A stretch of 64,000 nucleotides of DNA from Antitrichia curtipendula (GCA_951230915.1 OX579633.1:48932029-48996028); one strand, 5' to 3'; shown: positions 23,620 to 36,394, numbered from the stretch's first letter. Notes: generated from the letters alone by a model not told the origin. Numbers and translations are program-made.

Positions 23620-26600
23620 GTTGTAAACATATTTATCATTATTAAATTGATTTAATTTGGGTTAAATATTGTTAGCATTTGATAATTCCAAAGTATCTTA
23701 CTTTGTAGTTTTTGGACAACTCCTACATTAAATGCAAATTATGTCATGATTTCATCCATCACATTCTCATTGACACAACTTTTCATTTATTTGTTCTTGC
23801 AAAATATACCCTAATGACATCCAAGCATCATTGCCCAGAACCTCATTGTTTGATAAAACCTTTTCAGTATTGTTGCAAAGCAATAAGTTACATTCTAATT
23901 GCATGCATACAATATTATTTTTAAGGTTCAATTATAAGTGCGCCCAAAATCAACCCAATGCTCTTATGTTTAAAGAGTTAATATTTTAGACAAAACTCTA
24001 TATAAGATAGTTTTAATTTGGTGGTAGATGTGGGAATCTTTTAGCTACTTCAACAACTACGAGAACATCAAAGGTCTTTGCAAGGCCTCACATTCTTTGA
24101 AAACAAAACTACATTTGTACTTCCACTCCATTTTGCCACATCCAACTCATGGTCCTTACTAAAAATTTCATAAACAATGGCATGAAAAGAATTGTTAATA
24201 ATGGATACACAATTAATAAAACAATAAGTTAAAAAAATCTATAATTAAACCTATAAAACTTTGCCCCTAAATGATCAAACATTTATATTTTGAACAATGG
24301 ATGGATGTAAGTATCTCTTGAGCACATAAGATCTTTATTTTTCCATCCATCTAAATATCTGCTAATTTTTAAAAGTTCTTTTATGTTTGTTGGTATGAGT
24401 TTTTATAACTTCCTTTTGCAAATCTTCTATAGCTCAAAGATTAAAGGGATATAAATATAATTGACGTCAAAAACTATTATTTTCAATTTAAAATATGATC
24501 CTTTAAAAATGGCTTTAATAAATAAGTAAGTAAAATCTTTAAAAATCAATTTAGATTGAGCTTAATATTTTGAATTCAAAGAAAAAAAACTGAAAATTAC
24601 TTTACATTGTTTAAGTTGCATTTTATGGTACATCTCCACAATTTTAGAAATTCCTTGATCTTGAACTCAAGGGATTAATCTACAAATTTGACACAACAAA
24701 GAAATTCCAAAATATATTAAAAAAATAAAACAAAAAACATTATATATTACATGAACATAAAAATATAATTCTAGTAGTAGCAAATATTAAATATGATGAT
24801 GAATATTGAATATATTATCAATTTACTTAAGAATTTTATAATCTTAATAGGTATAATGCATTACAACAAAGCACTCTTTTCATGTAGAATTTCTCATTTT
24901 GACCATGTCAAGATTTTCTTGTAGATTTTGTTGATGTAGAACTATATCTTGTTCTAGGTTTACATAGTCCAAGTTTGCAAAGTACTTTATTTCATCCCAA
25001 ATCTAACCTCCATTTATTGATGGAGATTTTCAATGCATGAAGTCATAAAATCAATGCAAAATTTCAACAAATTTTCCATTTTGATTCACCTACCAAGGAA
25101 TGCGTTTGCAATATTTTACTCAAAAATTCACACCAAGCAATTGCCTCACAAGAAAAACTCATTGAAAATTGTAGAAGGTTGTCCAATTAATTTATGGGGA
25201 GAACCAATAGTTTAGATTTAAATGAGTTGATTTGTTTGTCAAAGTAGTTGATTCAAAACAACAATTATAGGCAAATTATCTATTTGTATTTCAATTTTTT
25301 TGATAATTAAAAAAAAATGCATATAACAACCAAATACTGGTAATACCAAAAATATGATCATATAATAATAAAGATTTGTATGCTATAAAGTTATTCTAAA
25401 AGTGATTAAATGTCATCCTTTTTTGGGTCCCTATTTTGCTTCTTTATTTTAAGTTGCATCTTGAATTATCTATTCAATTGATGGGTCATAGTTCTTAATA
25501 GGGCACTCAAAGTATAGTCCCCTTGCACTATTTTCAATGCTATATAGACTTTTAAAAATTCATGATCTAAATAGTGTTTCAAATTTTTTGACTACAAACA
25601 ATTTCATAATTCCCATATTGGTTACACTATCCTACTAAATATTAAATTAAGTAAATTAGAATTGCTTTAGTGTCTTTTTGGATTTTAGAATGTGAAAGAT
25701 TGTACATGTTCTTTGTAAAAATGCACTCTAAATGTACTATAGTTTAGGTTACTTTAAATACTTTTCTTGTCTACAAAAAACAAAAAATCAAAGTAAAAAC
25801 TTTGAACCTAACTTTCTAACCTAAATGATACTTATAAGAGTTAGTTTTGGAGAACTTTATTCTATTTCACAAATTAAAGAGTACCTAATATGCACCAATA
25901 TTGGACCACATTTTTTTCCCTTCTATTATACCATAATTTAGGTATGTTTTTTTGAATGACAACAATGTAAGATTGCACGCAATCTAATCACATTTTGTTA
26001 TCTTCTTTCAAAATTAGGATTTTGGTCCCACCCTTGCTAAAAGAGGGGATCAAATTCATTAAGGTAACTACATTATAAAAAATTTAGACAATTTAATAAT
26101 AGAAAACATGCTCAAATGCTTATTCTAGCAACATTAGGTACACTTAACTTAGATGCAATTACTTTAGCACCTCAAGTGGTGATAAGGTGTATTGTTGTAA
26201 AATTAAATATGGATCCAAAGCCATTATAGTGTGCCGAATGTATTCATTATAGAATGCTCACCAATCAAGAATAGTCCATGATATTTTATTGTTGAAGTGT
26301 TATAAACTAAAAGATTTTAAATGATCACCAATTGACATTCTACTTGTCATGTGAAGTGACATCGGAGCCTTTCTTCATCAAGTTGTAGTGTTAGATGGAT
26401 TCCCTTAGGAGTTCTTATTAGTTTCGGATGGATTTCATTCAAATGTTAGAGTTTATCCACCTTAAGGTTTGAGTGTTTAGGTGGAGAGAGCTCTTTGGCT
26501 TGACATTGTTGTTGAGTCAAATTTTGTGAGGATTTTTGGAGAAATTGTTTTGCTTTACTTAGAGATGATGGTTTATCATTTAATAAAAGCTTCACTTCTT

Positions 26601-27207
26601 CTCTTACGTTTACACTCTTTGATTCTCCCTTTGTGGAGTGATTCATTCTCCTATATTGTGACAGAATTAGATCACTATTGGTATTACAACAATCTAGGTT
26701 GACACTTGAGAGCTCCAAAGTCCATATTCAAGAAGATGAACAAAATACTTTTAGTCACTATTTTGTTCAAATAACTTCTCATTCATCCAAAGTAATATTA
26801 GAATCTCAAAAAGATAGTATTAACCTGTCATTTATGATATATTTGTATATGAATATATGCAATAATGTGCAAAATTCAAAAAAAAATTCAAGAATTAATT
26901 GTAGAAGGATTTTGAAGTCAAAGAGGAGTTGATGGATGACTTTCTAAATCACTAGAGAAATGAAGAATGCACATATTGGTCCAAAAATCAAATCATTTTT
27001 GGTAAAATGCCTTGATGAATAATAGGTTTAGTCCTAATTTATGGTTAATCCTTGAATGACACAACAAATGCTTATTGTTCAATGAATCCTTTTGTGTAAG
27101 ACAGAAGTGTAAATGTTCTTCCTTAAAATTTTGTGTAGAATGGAAAAGTCTTATATAGTAGTACGAGTGCTCTTGAGTTTTTTTAAACATGGTGATGAGC
27201 CCATCCT
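23620..27207. other. 3.6-kb AT-rich stretch without a recognised gene
   Basis: Open frames at 23712-23924, 25033-25215, 26446-26718 (minus) and 26678-26932 are short and show no recognisable motif. No terminal inverted repeats were found. Confidence 0.4.
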
Positions 27208-28140
27208 TTAACCCCTAAAGTTCCGTGACTATGTTTTCACTGAAAACGCTCAAGAACTGCCGTTTTTAGTACAAGTACCAAATTTTTGAAAAAAACTTTT
27301 TTTTGACTCATGTAACCGTAGGATCTTGTAGTATGCTGACTTGAGAATATGTGGTAAAAATTTCAGAAATTTCCACCACGTGGATTGCAAGATATAAGCA
27401 TTCAAAATCACTGAAATTGTTTTTTGACCCCTGCAAAAAACCGGGCAGCTGCACTTCAAAAGCTCACTTTTCTATGAAAAAATGTCCAAAATGGTGGTGC
27501 TTCTCTGGATTCTTTTTCCTAAACAAGTTGGCTACATGCTTGAAAAATTTCACATCATTTGGAATTGTATAACATATAGGAAAAAAATAGTAAGTAGAAT
27601 GAAGTAGAGAATGATTCAAAATACTAAATTGTTAAGAATTTAGATATGAAATTGAAAAATGCCAATCCCAATGGTTGAAATGTTGTATTAAACAATCTAC
27701 ATCCTATGATTTTATTTTTTTCAAAAAATATTGAAAATTGAGTAAGATAAAAGACTTCAAAGTTTATTTTAGAGTAGAGATTCCAAAACTGCCCGCAAAC
27801 TAAAACTCCTCATAACTTTTGACTCATTGGTCAAAATGGAATGATTAAAAGCTTTCCACGTATAGATAGCTCTGGAAAACCAATTTCAAATTTTTGTTTC
27901 TGAAAAAAGTGATTTTTTCTGATCTGACCTAACTGCCCGGCTGAGAAAAAAAGTAACATATTAGGCCATAACTTTCGACTCGTATTTCCAAATGTCATAA
28001 AATTTAGTTCAAATGAAAGGTACTCCTCGTCCACAACTTCTATTAAAATTTCAGCCTCAAACTTGTAAATCTCTGGTCACATGTACCTGCCCAATTTTTT
28101 TATGTTGCCAAATTCTGCAGGCTGGTCCTTTAGGGGTTAA
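27208..28140 (+). mobile_element. TTAA-flanked element, subfamily A, well-preserved copy
   Basis: The ends are TTAA-CCCCTAAAGTTC at 27208 and GGTCCTTTAGGGG-TTAA, ending at 28140. It aligns with 1980-2901 throughout, including the GGGCAGCTGCACTTC word. It ends about 620 bp above the trihelix start, marking the upstream limit of that gene's own promoter. Confidence 0.87.
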
Positions 28141-28762
28141 GGGTTGAAGGGGTCACTTTGTGGCCTCAGCATCCTTACATTCATACAGGGTTAATTAGTT
28201 TGGCTCAAATTTCTCCACAACCCAGTTCCACAGACAAACATCCGGTCATCCGGTCACCCCATCCGGTCACCCAGTTACTTCGAAGCGCCCCAAACAAGCA
28301 CGAGCCCTCAGACCTTCGAGACCCGCAAAGCCGACGTTTCCCAGGGTAGCGGCGAGCTCAAATTCCCGACCCGACCCGACCCGACTTCCTCCATCTCGGA
28401 TCTCGCACCTCGCGCCTCGCAGGTTGCTTACATACAGACGAGAATCTCCGCAACCCTGCTCTCGTAAATTCAAATCCTTCCCTACATCGATTGCAATCCC
28501 AAATTAGGGTTTTCAGTTTCCTCTGCATTCAGTCGCCCCAACTCTCGCTCCTCTTTTGCCACCTCCTGTGAGTAATCTCGTCTCGGTCGTGTTCCATCAT
28601 CATGAAGCGCAGGAAAGGTTAACTGTTTGAGTTTGAAAATTGATCGACTCGTTTTGCGAGATTGAGGGATTGATCTCATGGTCACGTAGGTTTTGTTTTG
28701 GAGTATGTGAATTGGATCTGTTGTTAGGATTTTTTTGGGTGGGTTTGGAAAGAACGCGGCCC
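28141..28762 (+). promoter_or_regulatory. Promoter and 5' leader region of the trihelix gene
   Basis: GC content rises sharply after the transposon end. Short tandem words occur: CCGGTCA repeats at about 28240-28271 and CCGAC repeats at about 28365-28385. A small ATG at 28602 opens a six-codon frame (MKRRKG, stop). It could be a short upstream ORF or the first exon of a longer transcript. The transcription start cannot be fixed from sequence. Confidence 0.45.
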
Positions 28763-31111
28763 ATGTTGTCGGTGGTGGGAATGGCGGGTCACGACGAGAG
28801 CATGCCCAGCGTGCATTTGGATACCAAGGATGCCATAATTGTGGAGGATGCCTTGGCGGATGAGCTTCAAGGCGACGACGCGGGCATCCGGCATTACAAG
28901 AAAGGCATGTGGACGGTTTCGGAGCTTCTGGTTTTGCAAGCGGTGCGACGGGAGGATTTCGAGCGTCAAGCCAAGGGGGGCAACCGGGAGAAGCACAGGT
29001 ACTCACTCTGTCTGTCAGTCAGTCAGTCAGTCAGTCAGTTAGTTCTGCTTGTTTGATCACCTCCAGGCATGTATCACAAAATATCCCCCATTTGATTGAC
29101 ACACCTATTAACGTTAATTGAATTATAGTCACTAGATTCCTATAATGCCCCTTGATGAATTAATGTCACGTTAATGCAGCTTAGATAGTGTTGATTTGTG
29201 ATGGTAGCGTCATTGACGTTGCCTCGACATTGGTCTAATGTTCTATTCGAGCGACATTAACTCACTGTTAACGACTGTGAACCTAATTGGGGGGATATTT
29301 TGAGATGTGCCTTGTGTGTTGAAACCACCGCATGTGGTGGTGTTCCTTTGGATTTGCTGGTTTTGGTGGCGGGTGTTGCAATCCTCAGAGTTCCTGAGAA
29401 TAAGAATGGCATGTGGCGTGAAAGCTCTAAAGTGGAGAGCTTTCACGCCACAAACGTCTTAACGCTAAGTAAATTAGAAGCACTAGATTCATATAGTGCT
29501 CATGATGAGTTCATGTTACGTTAACATCAATGTAGCACTAATAGTGTTGATTTGTGATGTTAGTGTCATTGACATTGCCTTGACATTGATCGAATGTTCT
29601 ATGAGATCAACATTTACTCACCGTTAACGACTTTTTGAATCTGGTGGGGGATACTTTGGGATTTGCCCTGTGTTATACTAGCTTTCATATTTTGTGAAGT
29701 AGTCAAAGGTTGACGACTTTGAGTTGTGTGCTAGAGTTCTTTGGATATCGACTACATGACGGCGAGAACTTCGATGAAATAGCGAAAGGTTTAAGATACT
29801 GTCTATACACAGGAGATGTTGTTGCATGCCCTGAAAAGAGCCTTGAAAAATTTAGATCTCCAAAGAATAAGTACGGGGAGTATGTCAAAATATTATTACT
29901 TGGGAAAAATATCCCTTGGGAGTAGGTGAGTGAAACCATGGCATGTCGTGCTGTGTTCCTTTGAGTTTGTTGCTGGTTTTGATGGCGGGTGTTTCCACCC
30001 CTCCCTCAGAGTCCTTGAGAATGGCATGTGGCGTGAAAGCTCTGAAGTGGAGCGAGCGCATAACAGGTCGGCCCACGAGCGGTGGAAGTGGATGGAGGAT
30101 CGGTGCTGGATGCAAGGCGTGCAGCGGAGTGCAGGTCAATGCCAAGACAAGTGGGAGGGAATCACGGCGGGCTTTAAGAAGGTGAACGATTACGAGAAGC
30201 AGCAGCTGACCATGGGACAGCCGTCGTATTGGCAGCTTGGCAGTGACGACAAGAAGAAGCTGCGCCTGCCGCCCAATTTCCACAAGGAGGTGTTCGCAGC
30301 GCTCCAAGAGTGGTACGTGAAGAGCCGCACGGGAGATCCCCCGGGCGTCCTCTTCGATGCGTTAGCCCCTTCCCGAGGAGCAGGTCAGAGCCTCATTGTC
30401 GTGATTGCATTACTTGAAACCAAAGGAAATTTTATTACGACCTTGCAATGTTGTTCTGCCAATTGCATTCTTGAGGAGCTGCAATCCACACCCTTGGGCC
30501 TGTTCTTGAAGGAGCTCATGATAGTCCTTGCAATGGCTTGTTCTCGATTGTTTAGAATTCGCCGTGCTCCATGGAATGGTTCTCTACATTGATTGAGTCT
30601 ACTCTGGAGTAGTGAGGGTTCCCAGCTTCTCGATAATGCTATGTGTATTTCAAGCTATTGTTGATCTAGCAACACTCCACTTTTGGCCATTTGGGGGTTA
30701 ATTATGACATCAATGTTTCTTGTCCCTCGAGAACTAAAATGTGTGCAATTTGTGGCAATAGCAAGCAACATGGACTTCTCTGGGTCTGTGGGAGAGGAGA
30801 GCGACGAGAATGATGTAGGACCCGTTTCCACAGGGAAGCGGAGGCGGTTCGGAGCTCCCAAACTGGGCGCAATGGATGGCATTGCGGCGGTGCTCGAGCG
30901 GAACAACCGGAGCATTGTAGAGGCCCTGAGGCTGGCCGAGGACAGGAAGGACAACAGGCATAAGCAGACCTTACAATTTGAACGAGAAAAGCATCGAGAT
31001 TTGATTGAGCTTCAGAAGCAGCTGGGAACTGGTTACATCACCGCATTGAACCGGATCGGTGATGCTCTAGACAAGTTTGCCATGGTCATGCAAGCATCGA
31101 TTCGCCACTAA
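28763..31111 (+). CDS. Trihelix transcription factor, ASR3/SIP1-like, 3 exons
   Basis: Exons 28763-28998, 30067-30383, 30762-31111; 300 codons, with phases agreeing at both junctions. The DNA-binding trihelix spans the first intron. Helix 1 is MWTVSELLVLQAVRREDFER. It is followed by RWKWMEDRC and CQDKWEGITAGFKKVNDYE, the spaced tryptophans of the MYB/SANT-like domain. Next comes SYWQLGSDDKKKLRLPPNF, like the ASR3 group of GT factors, and a possible nuclear signal GKRRRFG. A Glu/Arg/Gln-rich coiled coil at the C-terminus would serve dimerisation. It acts in the nucleus on GT-rich elements; the target genes are unknown. The start could be the ATG at 28763 or the one at 28781, which has good context. 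The frame is open further upstream, so an extra first exon is possible. Intron 1 holds internal duplications. Confidence 0.82.
29012..29040 (+). repeat. Tetranucleotide repeat (CAGT/TCAG)
   Basis: A run of CAGT units in intron 1 of the trihelix gene, a few bases after the donor site. Likely length-variable. Confidence 0.8.
29150..30055. repeat. Duplicated two-part module inside trihelix intron 1
   Basis: Block A (about 29150-29305) recurs at about 29505-29665. Block B (about 29310-29440) recurs at about 29928-30055, running up to the exon 2 acceptor. The second A-B pair is separated by roughly 255 bases (about 29670-29926) that are absent from the first pair, as if inserted later. Shared words include GTGTTGATTTGTGATG and GGCATGTGGCGTGAAAGCTC. 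Confidence 0.7.
29413..29451. repeat. Perfect 16-bp inverted repeat (hairpin)
   Basis: GTGGCGTGAAAGCTCT and its exact complement flank a 7-base loop. The second copy of block B near 30028-30043 has only the left arm, so the right arm is specific to this copy. Confidence 0.8.
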
Positions 31112-31146
31112 CCATTCACTGGACATTCAACCGGTTGAAGCCCGAG

Positions 31147-31180
31147 ACCCTAAACCCTAAAACCCTAAACCCTAATCCCT
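31147..31180. repeat. Short interstitial telomere-like CCCTAAA repeat
   Basis: Three to four CCCTAAA/CCCTAAAA units just after the trihelix stop codon. This is the Arabidopsis-type telomere unit. Such teloboxes are common near plant genes and do not imply a chromosome end. Confidence 0.7.
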
Positions 31181-31734
31181 CGCCTGCAGGTTCAATGAGG
31201 ACCGTCATACCTGGTGTTGATTGATTTAGCCAGGCGATGATCAGTCAGTGGTGGTTTCTAGAATCATTGGCCAACTGCTGAAGTGATCACTTAAACTCTC
31301 CCATTGAATTGGTCGCATTGTGTTCAACGTCACGTCGGAGCTTTTTTGTTGATAGGAAGAGTAGCCTGTAGGTGCATTGTGTTGACGTTTTGTAAATTTT
31401 CTCCACTATTTGGAGTTGTAACTTTAGCCTGGACTCTCTCAAAGACTTCAGCGTGCAACTGATTTTTTAAAATTTTCACTGGAAGAGACAGAGAATGTTT
31501 TTTGTTTTTTGTTTTTTTTGTGATGAGTTTATGCATATCAATTGTTTTTGAGTCATTCACCCAACTGAGACTGATTCCTCTTACTGGTACCTATTCCATT
31601 CATTTGCCACTTTTGTGACATTTTTTAGTTTTTCTGTGAGTGCACTGCTCACAGGATTTTGAAACAAAATTTTAAGGGGCACTTCACATTGTGGCCAAAG
31701 GTTGAGAGGCTCTCGATTCCACCAAGCAAGATTG

Positions 31735-31845
31735 CAAGAACTCAATCCTCCAAAACAAGTATAGTTGTAAAACTAGCATGAAAAAAGTGTCTATTGAAAT
31801 GTAATATATTGAAGACAATTCTAATATGAGCCTAGAAAATGAGTC
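31735..31845 (+). repeat. Paralogous unoccupied target site of the 20621-21551 element
   Basis: The sequence from TCCTCCAAAACAAGTATAG to TTCTAATATGAGCCTAG matches the two flanks of the 20621-21551 element joined together. TTGA stands where the occupied site has TTAA. This identifies the duplicated target and shows the flanking DNA is itself repeated. Confidence 0.7.
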
Positions 31846-32060
31846 TTGACCTTTCATACTAGAAGGCAAAGTCTGTAGGCCATTGCCTTCCCAAATACGT
31901 ATATGGCAACAATTTTTGACCAAGGTGATGGACTCTTGAAGGAAATTTGGGTCGGACAAGAATAGAAACCTAAACTATGGTCAAAATGTAGTCAGATTTT
32001 TTTCATAGATTAGAGGGGCTATTTTTTGCATGATAGAAAGTAGGGTGCTTAAATGCCTTT

Positions 32061-32090
32061 GCCCTCCTTTGCCCTCCTTTGCCCTCCTTT
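32061..32090 (+). repeat. 10-bp minisatellite
   Basis: Three exact GCCCTCCTTT units, followed by a shortened fourth. Confidence 0.8.
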
Positions 32091-35000
32091 CCCTCCATTG
32101 AATATGCAAATCCAAGGTTGCCATTGGAGTTTGACACCTAGTCTTCACCATTCCAATGGCAAGCCTTTGCATTCAATAGACACACCTTCCACATTAATCT
32201 TTTGCTTGTAGGAATTGACACATGGGTGAGGCTTTATGCTAGAATGCTTGTCATGCAAATGTTTTTGCAATGTCAAAATGCCTACAATGATATACTTTAA
32301 TTATGACCATAAAGGACAAAAGTAGAATAAGAATGTATTCCTCCTAAAATCCATTGTTAGAAGTTGAGAAGAAAAATTCAAAAATTGGATGGATTAATGT
32401 AGAGAGAGGTGGATAGAAGCTGAATAGATAATATGAGTTTGGACTTTGGGCTTGGCTTGTGGATGCTTCACACTATGGTCATCTAAGTTGAGAGGTTGTG
32501 GGAGTTCATCGTCAAAGATTTGGACTTTTGGCTTGGCCTTTGGAGGCTTCACACAATGGTTGGCTAAAGGTTCCAATTCCTATATTTTATTGCCTATTTT
32601 CAATTCATTTCTTTGGACTCTCAATAAAGTTTGGCCACTCACTCCCTAGCCTCTTGAGTAACCATAGTGTGAAGTGGACCTAAAAATGTACTAGTGATGT
32701 GTAATTTAATCAACAAGTGAATCCCTTATTTATTATTGTGCTTGTTGATTATTGTTCTTAGCCATCATGTTAGAAAGAAAATTTAAAAATAAGTGTTGGA
32801 ATTCTAGAGAAATCTGTTATTTTTTTACATGAAAAAATACAAAGTTTGAGTGAATAGTTTCATTTTGAAGAATATGTCAAATTTGATTTTTGAACTTTAA
32901 TTAAAAATTTGGCATAAAATGCTCCTATTCTAAATCTATACTTTCAAAACCAAATCAGAGATTAGACTTCTCCAAAATAAGAAGACATGAGCTCCATGTC
33001 AATTCTTGCATTTTACTAGAGCCTTATTAGGTCTACAGACTTGAACCAGCCATTGTAGTGGACAAAGTACAAAGCCTTTGTCCTTTGGATTGTCTACCTT
33101 GGTAAGGAGGGAAATTAATTGCCATGTCATCATTGATTTTGTTCGTCCAATGAATGATTTGACACTAGGAACTAGATGTCTAGTGAATTTTTATTTTAGC
33201 ACCCCCATATAATTATTTTATAATTACCACACATCAAATAAAAATTGAATATATATATGTTTTGTGTGTGGGAGGTGAGTAATCTATTTCTATTTTGCTT
33301 TTGTCCATGTAAAAGGAGTTTGCTTTTTTTTTTTTATTACATATTTGAACATATATTAGTGGAAAAAAGTCTTATATATATCATGTTCTATGTTTGGAAA
33401 TGTATTGGGAGGCGTATATATATTTTGTGTTTGAACATGAATAAAAAAAATAGTTTAATTTATTGTTATTTTCTATTTAAACTTGTATAAGGGAATTCCA
33501 TTGCTTCCATTTTTTTTTGGGAATTGCATACAAGTGTTTGTCTGATATAGTTTACCAAATTGGGAATTTAGGATTGTCCAATATTGTGGCTTTAAATGCA
33601 TTTATTGGGATAGTGTGCATTTCAGCATTTTGTCTAAAAAATCCCTTAATAATCAGCTTAGAAAATATGTAATAATGATACAATGACAATGAAATTAAAG
33701 TGAACCAACTTTCAAAATTAGGTATGTATTAACAATAGTATAGAATCTTAATTTATTAAAATTATTTTATATTGGTGATTTTGGGTATTAAAATTCTCAT
33801 TCTAATAACACAAAAATAAATTTTGAGCAATTTATAATTAAACTTTAAAAGTAAAATAGTACATGTTTGATTTCATTATTTCATTTCTTAAAATAATTCC
33901 ACATGCCCAAAGAAATTCTCAAGCGGATTTGATAATGAAATCTTTAAAATAAGTTTTTGGAAATAGAAAAACAATACAATGATACCAAATATAATACCTT
34001 TTGAAATGTAAAATACTCATTAAAATTTGAACATCTTCTTTCTTCACATATTATTATAGACATTGAAATTTTTTATTGCTCAAAATTTCACGCACAAATG
34101 TGTTTCTATGAGTTCCATACTAGAATTTGTGAGTGCACTTTTGTATAGCGACAACACACTATTTTTTTAATATAAACATTAATTTAGATTACATATATAT
34201 TGTTTTTAACCTTTTGGAGGTGGTCACTGATACATGACATCACTCTACTTCAAGTACCTCTATTTTTTTTAATAATATCTAGTATCAATTTCGATCTATG
34301 AATTTCTAAAAGTTAAAAAAAATTATAGAGTTGATTTTAGAAGCATATGAAATAATGTTTGTATAGTAAGTCCATGTGAAGTGACACTAATTACACGTAA
34401 AGTGGCACTAACTACATGTGTAGTGATGTTCGTATTAGTAATTGCATATGAAGTGAAGTTCAACTATGCTAACCATATGACTTTTATGAAAATGATATTT
34501 ATTTGTAATATTTGTTTCATCAATTTTTAGTTCTCTCATGGTAACTACATGTTAAGTAAAGTTTGAATATAATAACTTGAGATTATAACAACTTGAGTTG
34601 GTGAAGAAGTTATAGAAGTTCTATAAATGAGCCTATTAGCATTGCAAATTATAGTTTTCATGATGAATAAGTTTACTATTATATTCTTGTGATCAAGAAT
34701 TTGTCTTTGATTATAAATGAAGTGTATGAAAGCGTAAGTCCAAAAATTATTTATACCATTGTGGTGAAAATTTTTATCCAATTTTGAAGATGCATAACTT
34801 ATGATTTGTAAATTTTTTAAAAGGCAACAACTTTAATCTAGTGATTCATTTGAAGGCTACATTATATGTGAAAAATGTGTGAACCCAAGAACAATCCATT
34901 TAATATCAAGAAAAATTTCCAAAATCAAACTTCACCCAATTATCTTCAAAATGATAAAAGAAAATTAAAAAATTCCAAAAGAATATCATTATATATGAAA

Positions 35001-35243
35001 AAAAAATTGGAAATAAAATATTTAACCCAAAATATAAAACAACAAGGAAGAAAAATAAAAATGTAGTTACATAATCAACAAAAAAATTATTTACATAAGT
35101 TTCCTAATAAGTGAAAGTCCTAAACATTATGTAGTACTAGAGTGTAAAGTTTACCTGGACTTTGAAGTGGACTTTGAGGAAGACAATCCAAGACAACATG
35201 AATATCACCTTGGTTCCTAGACATATTCCTAAGCTTCTTTATA

Positions 35244-35810
35244 CTCCCTCCGTCCCAAAATGATCTTCCTGTTAGACAAAATGTTCCGGATTAAGACTAA
35301 AAATAACATTTTTAAAGCCTGTTTTGCACTACATATGGAGTTTGGTGCACTCCTATTGCCCTTGAAACTCTGAGTTTTGTAGCCCTTTTTAAAGTGTAGT
35401 TTTGGATTATTGAAAAGTGAAATTTTTTGGATATTTTCAAGGAGCACCAGTGGATATTTAATTATTGAGTGTGAGGTCGTCATTTTGTGGGTAGTTAGTA
35501 TAAGTCAAAGACCATATGTGGACCTATATTTTGCCTCCCAAAGCCTTCATCTCCTTCAATTAGATAATATTCAAAGAGATGCAAAAAATAAAAACAAAAC
35601 TATTGATTGACTCCTTCAACCATTTTATTTGTCTTTTGATTAGTGATTGCATAGATGTAGGGGGAACTATCGCTTGAAATTGTTTTGTTAGTCCTAGAGA
35701 ACAACCAAAAGTTAAATTTGACCAATTTGCAGCTCACAAAGTACAACAGGAAGATCATTTTGGGACAAAAAATGAAGGCCAACAGGAAGATCATTTTGGG
35801 ACGGAGGGAG
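35244..35810. mobile_element. Stowaway-type (Tc1/mariner) MITE, 567 bp
   Basis: The ends are CTCCCTCCGTCCCAAAATG and the complement GGACGGAGGGAG, with TA at 35242-35243 and 35811-35812. CTCCCTCCGTCCC is the classical Stowaway terminus. The right end is partly doubled: AACAGGAAGATCATTTTGGG occurs at about 35747 and again at about 35781. Only the outer copy carries the GGAGGGAG end. No transposase. Confidence 0.9.
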
Positions 35811-35812
35811 TA

Positions 35813-36171
35813 CTAAATAGTGATTTTATTGGCATCTAGAGCTATGACATCTAGACGTATACACATTTCCTCTTTAGTCAAGGATAGAGTTGAATTCCAA
35901 CCAAGAATTTCAACATCTTCTAATTCACAATTGTGGAATTCAACGGGTATTATCATTACATTTTGAGCTTCCAACAATGTAGTTGATGTAGTAGCAATTT
36001 CATATGATGTAGACATGCATCTTTGAAGCTCAATTTGAGTCTCATTAGTCTAAGACATAGTAAATGTGTCATTTTGCATCATAGTCAAATTATGCAAAAC
36101 TAAGCATGTTAATAATAACATGAGTTGGTACATGCTATAGTTGACAATCCATTTAAAATTACTCAAATTTT
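35813..36171. other. Gene-free stretch
   Basis: A short minus-strand open frame (35813-36016) has no recognisable motif. Nothing else seen. Confidence 0.4.
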
Positions 36172-36394
36172 TGTGGATTTTTTTTTTCTGCCTAGTGACT
36201 TGAAAATTATGCCTAGGATAGCATAACTTTTGCTCCCAGGCACCAATGGAAATAAAAAATGATATTCGTACAAAAATAATAAATTTTCTATCTTATGAGA
36301 AAGTTTCAAAAAAATTCATTAAAAATTGAGGTCACAAGAATTTGTCCAAAAATCATTATGTCCCTCAAGGGGACAATGGGCCTTTAGAAGTTAA
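36172..36394 (+). mobile_element. TTAA element fragment, subfamily C right end
   Basis: The last part of a subfamily C copy: a CCCAGGCACCAATGG block, then GGGACAATGGGCCTTTAGAAG-TTAA ending at 36394. The left part is missing. Confidence 0.65.

Larger units (their letters stand above)
31112..35243. other. Gene-poor AT-rich stretch after the trihelix gene
   Basis: Contains plant telomere-type CCCTAAA words at 31147-31180, probably in or near the 3' UTR. A 10-bp minisatellite lies at 32061-32090, and there is an imperfect duplication at about 32440-32560. The target-site paralog at 31735-31845 is listed separately. No gene recognised. Confidence 0.45.

Noticed and set aside
26446..26718. 90-codon minus-strand frame in the 23.6-27.2 kb gap
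   Set aside because: Polar, Ser/Lys/Gln-rich composition with no family resemblance, promoter or splice partners.
31147..31180. CCCTAAA repeats as a sign of a telomere
   Set aside because: Only three to four units next to a gene; ordinary plant teloboxes.
32446..32649. Frame with an internally repeated WTFGLAFGGFTQW-like segment
   Set aside because: Explained by an imperfect DNA duplication of about 75-80 bases; no other sign of coding.
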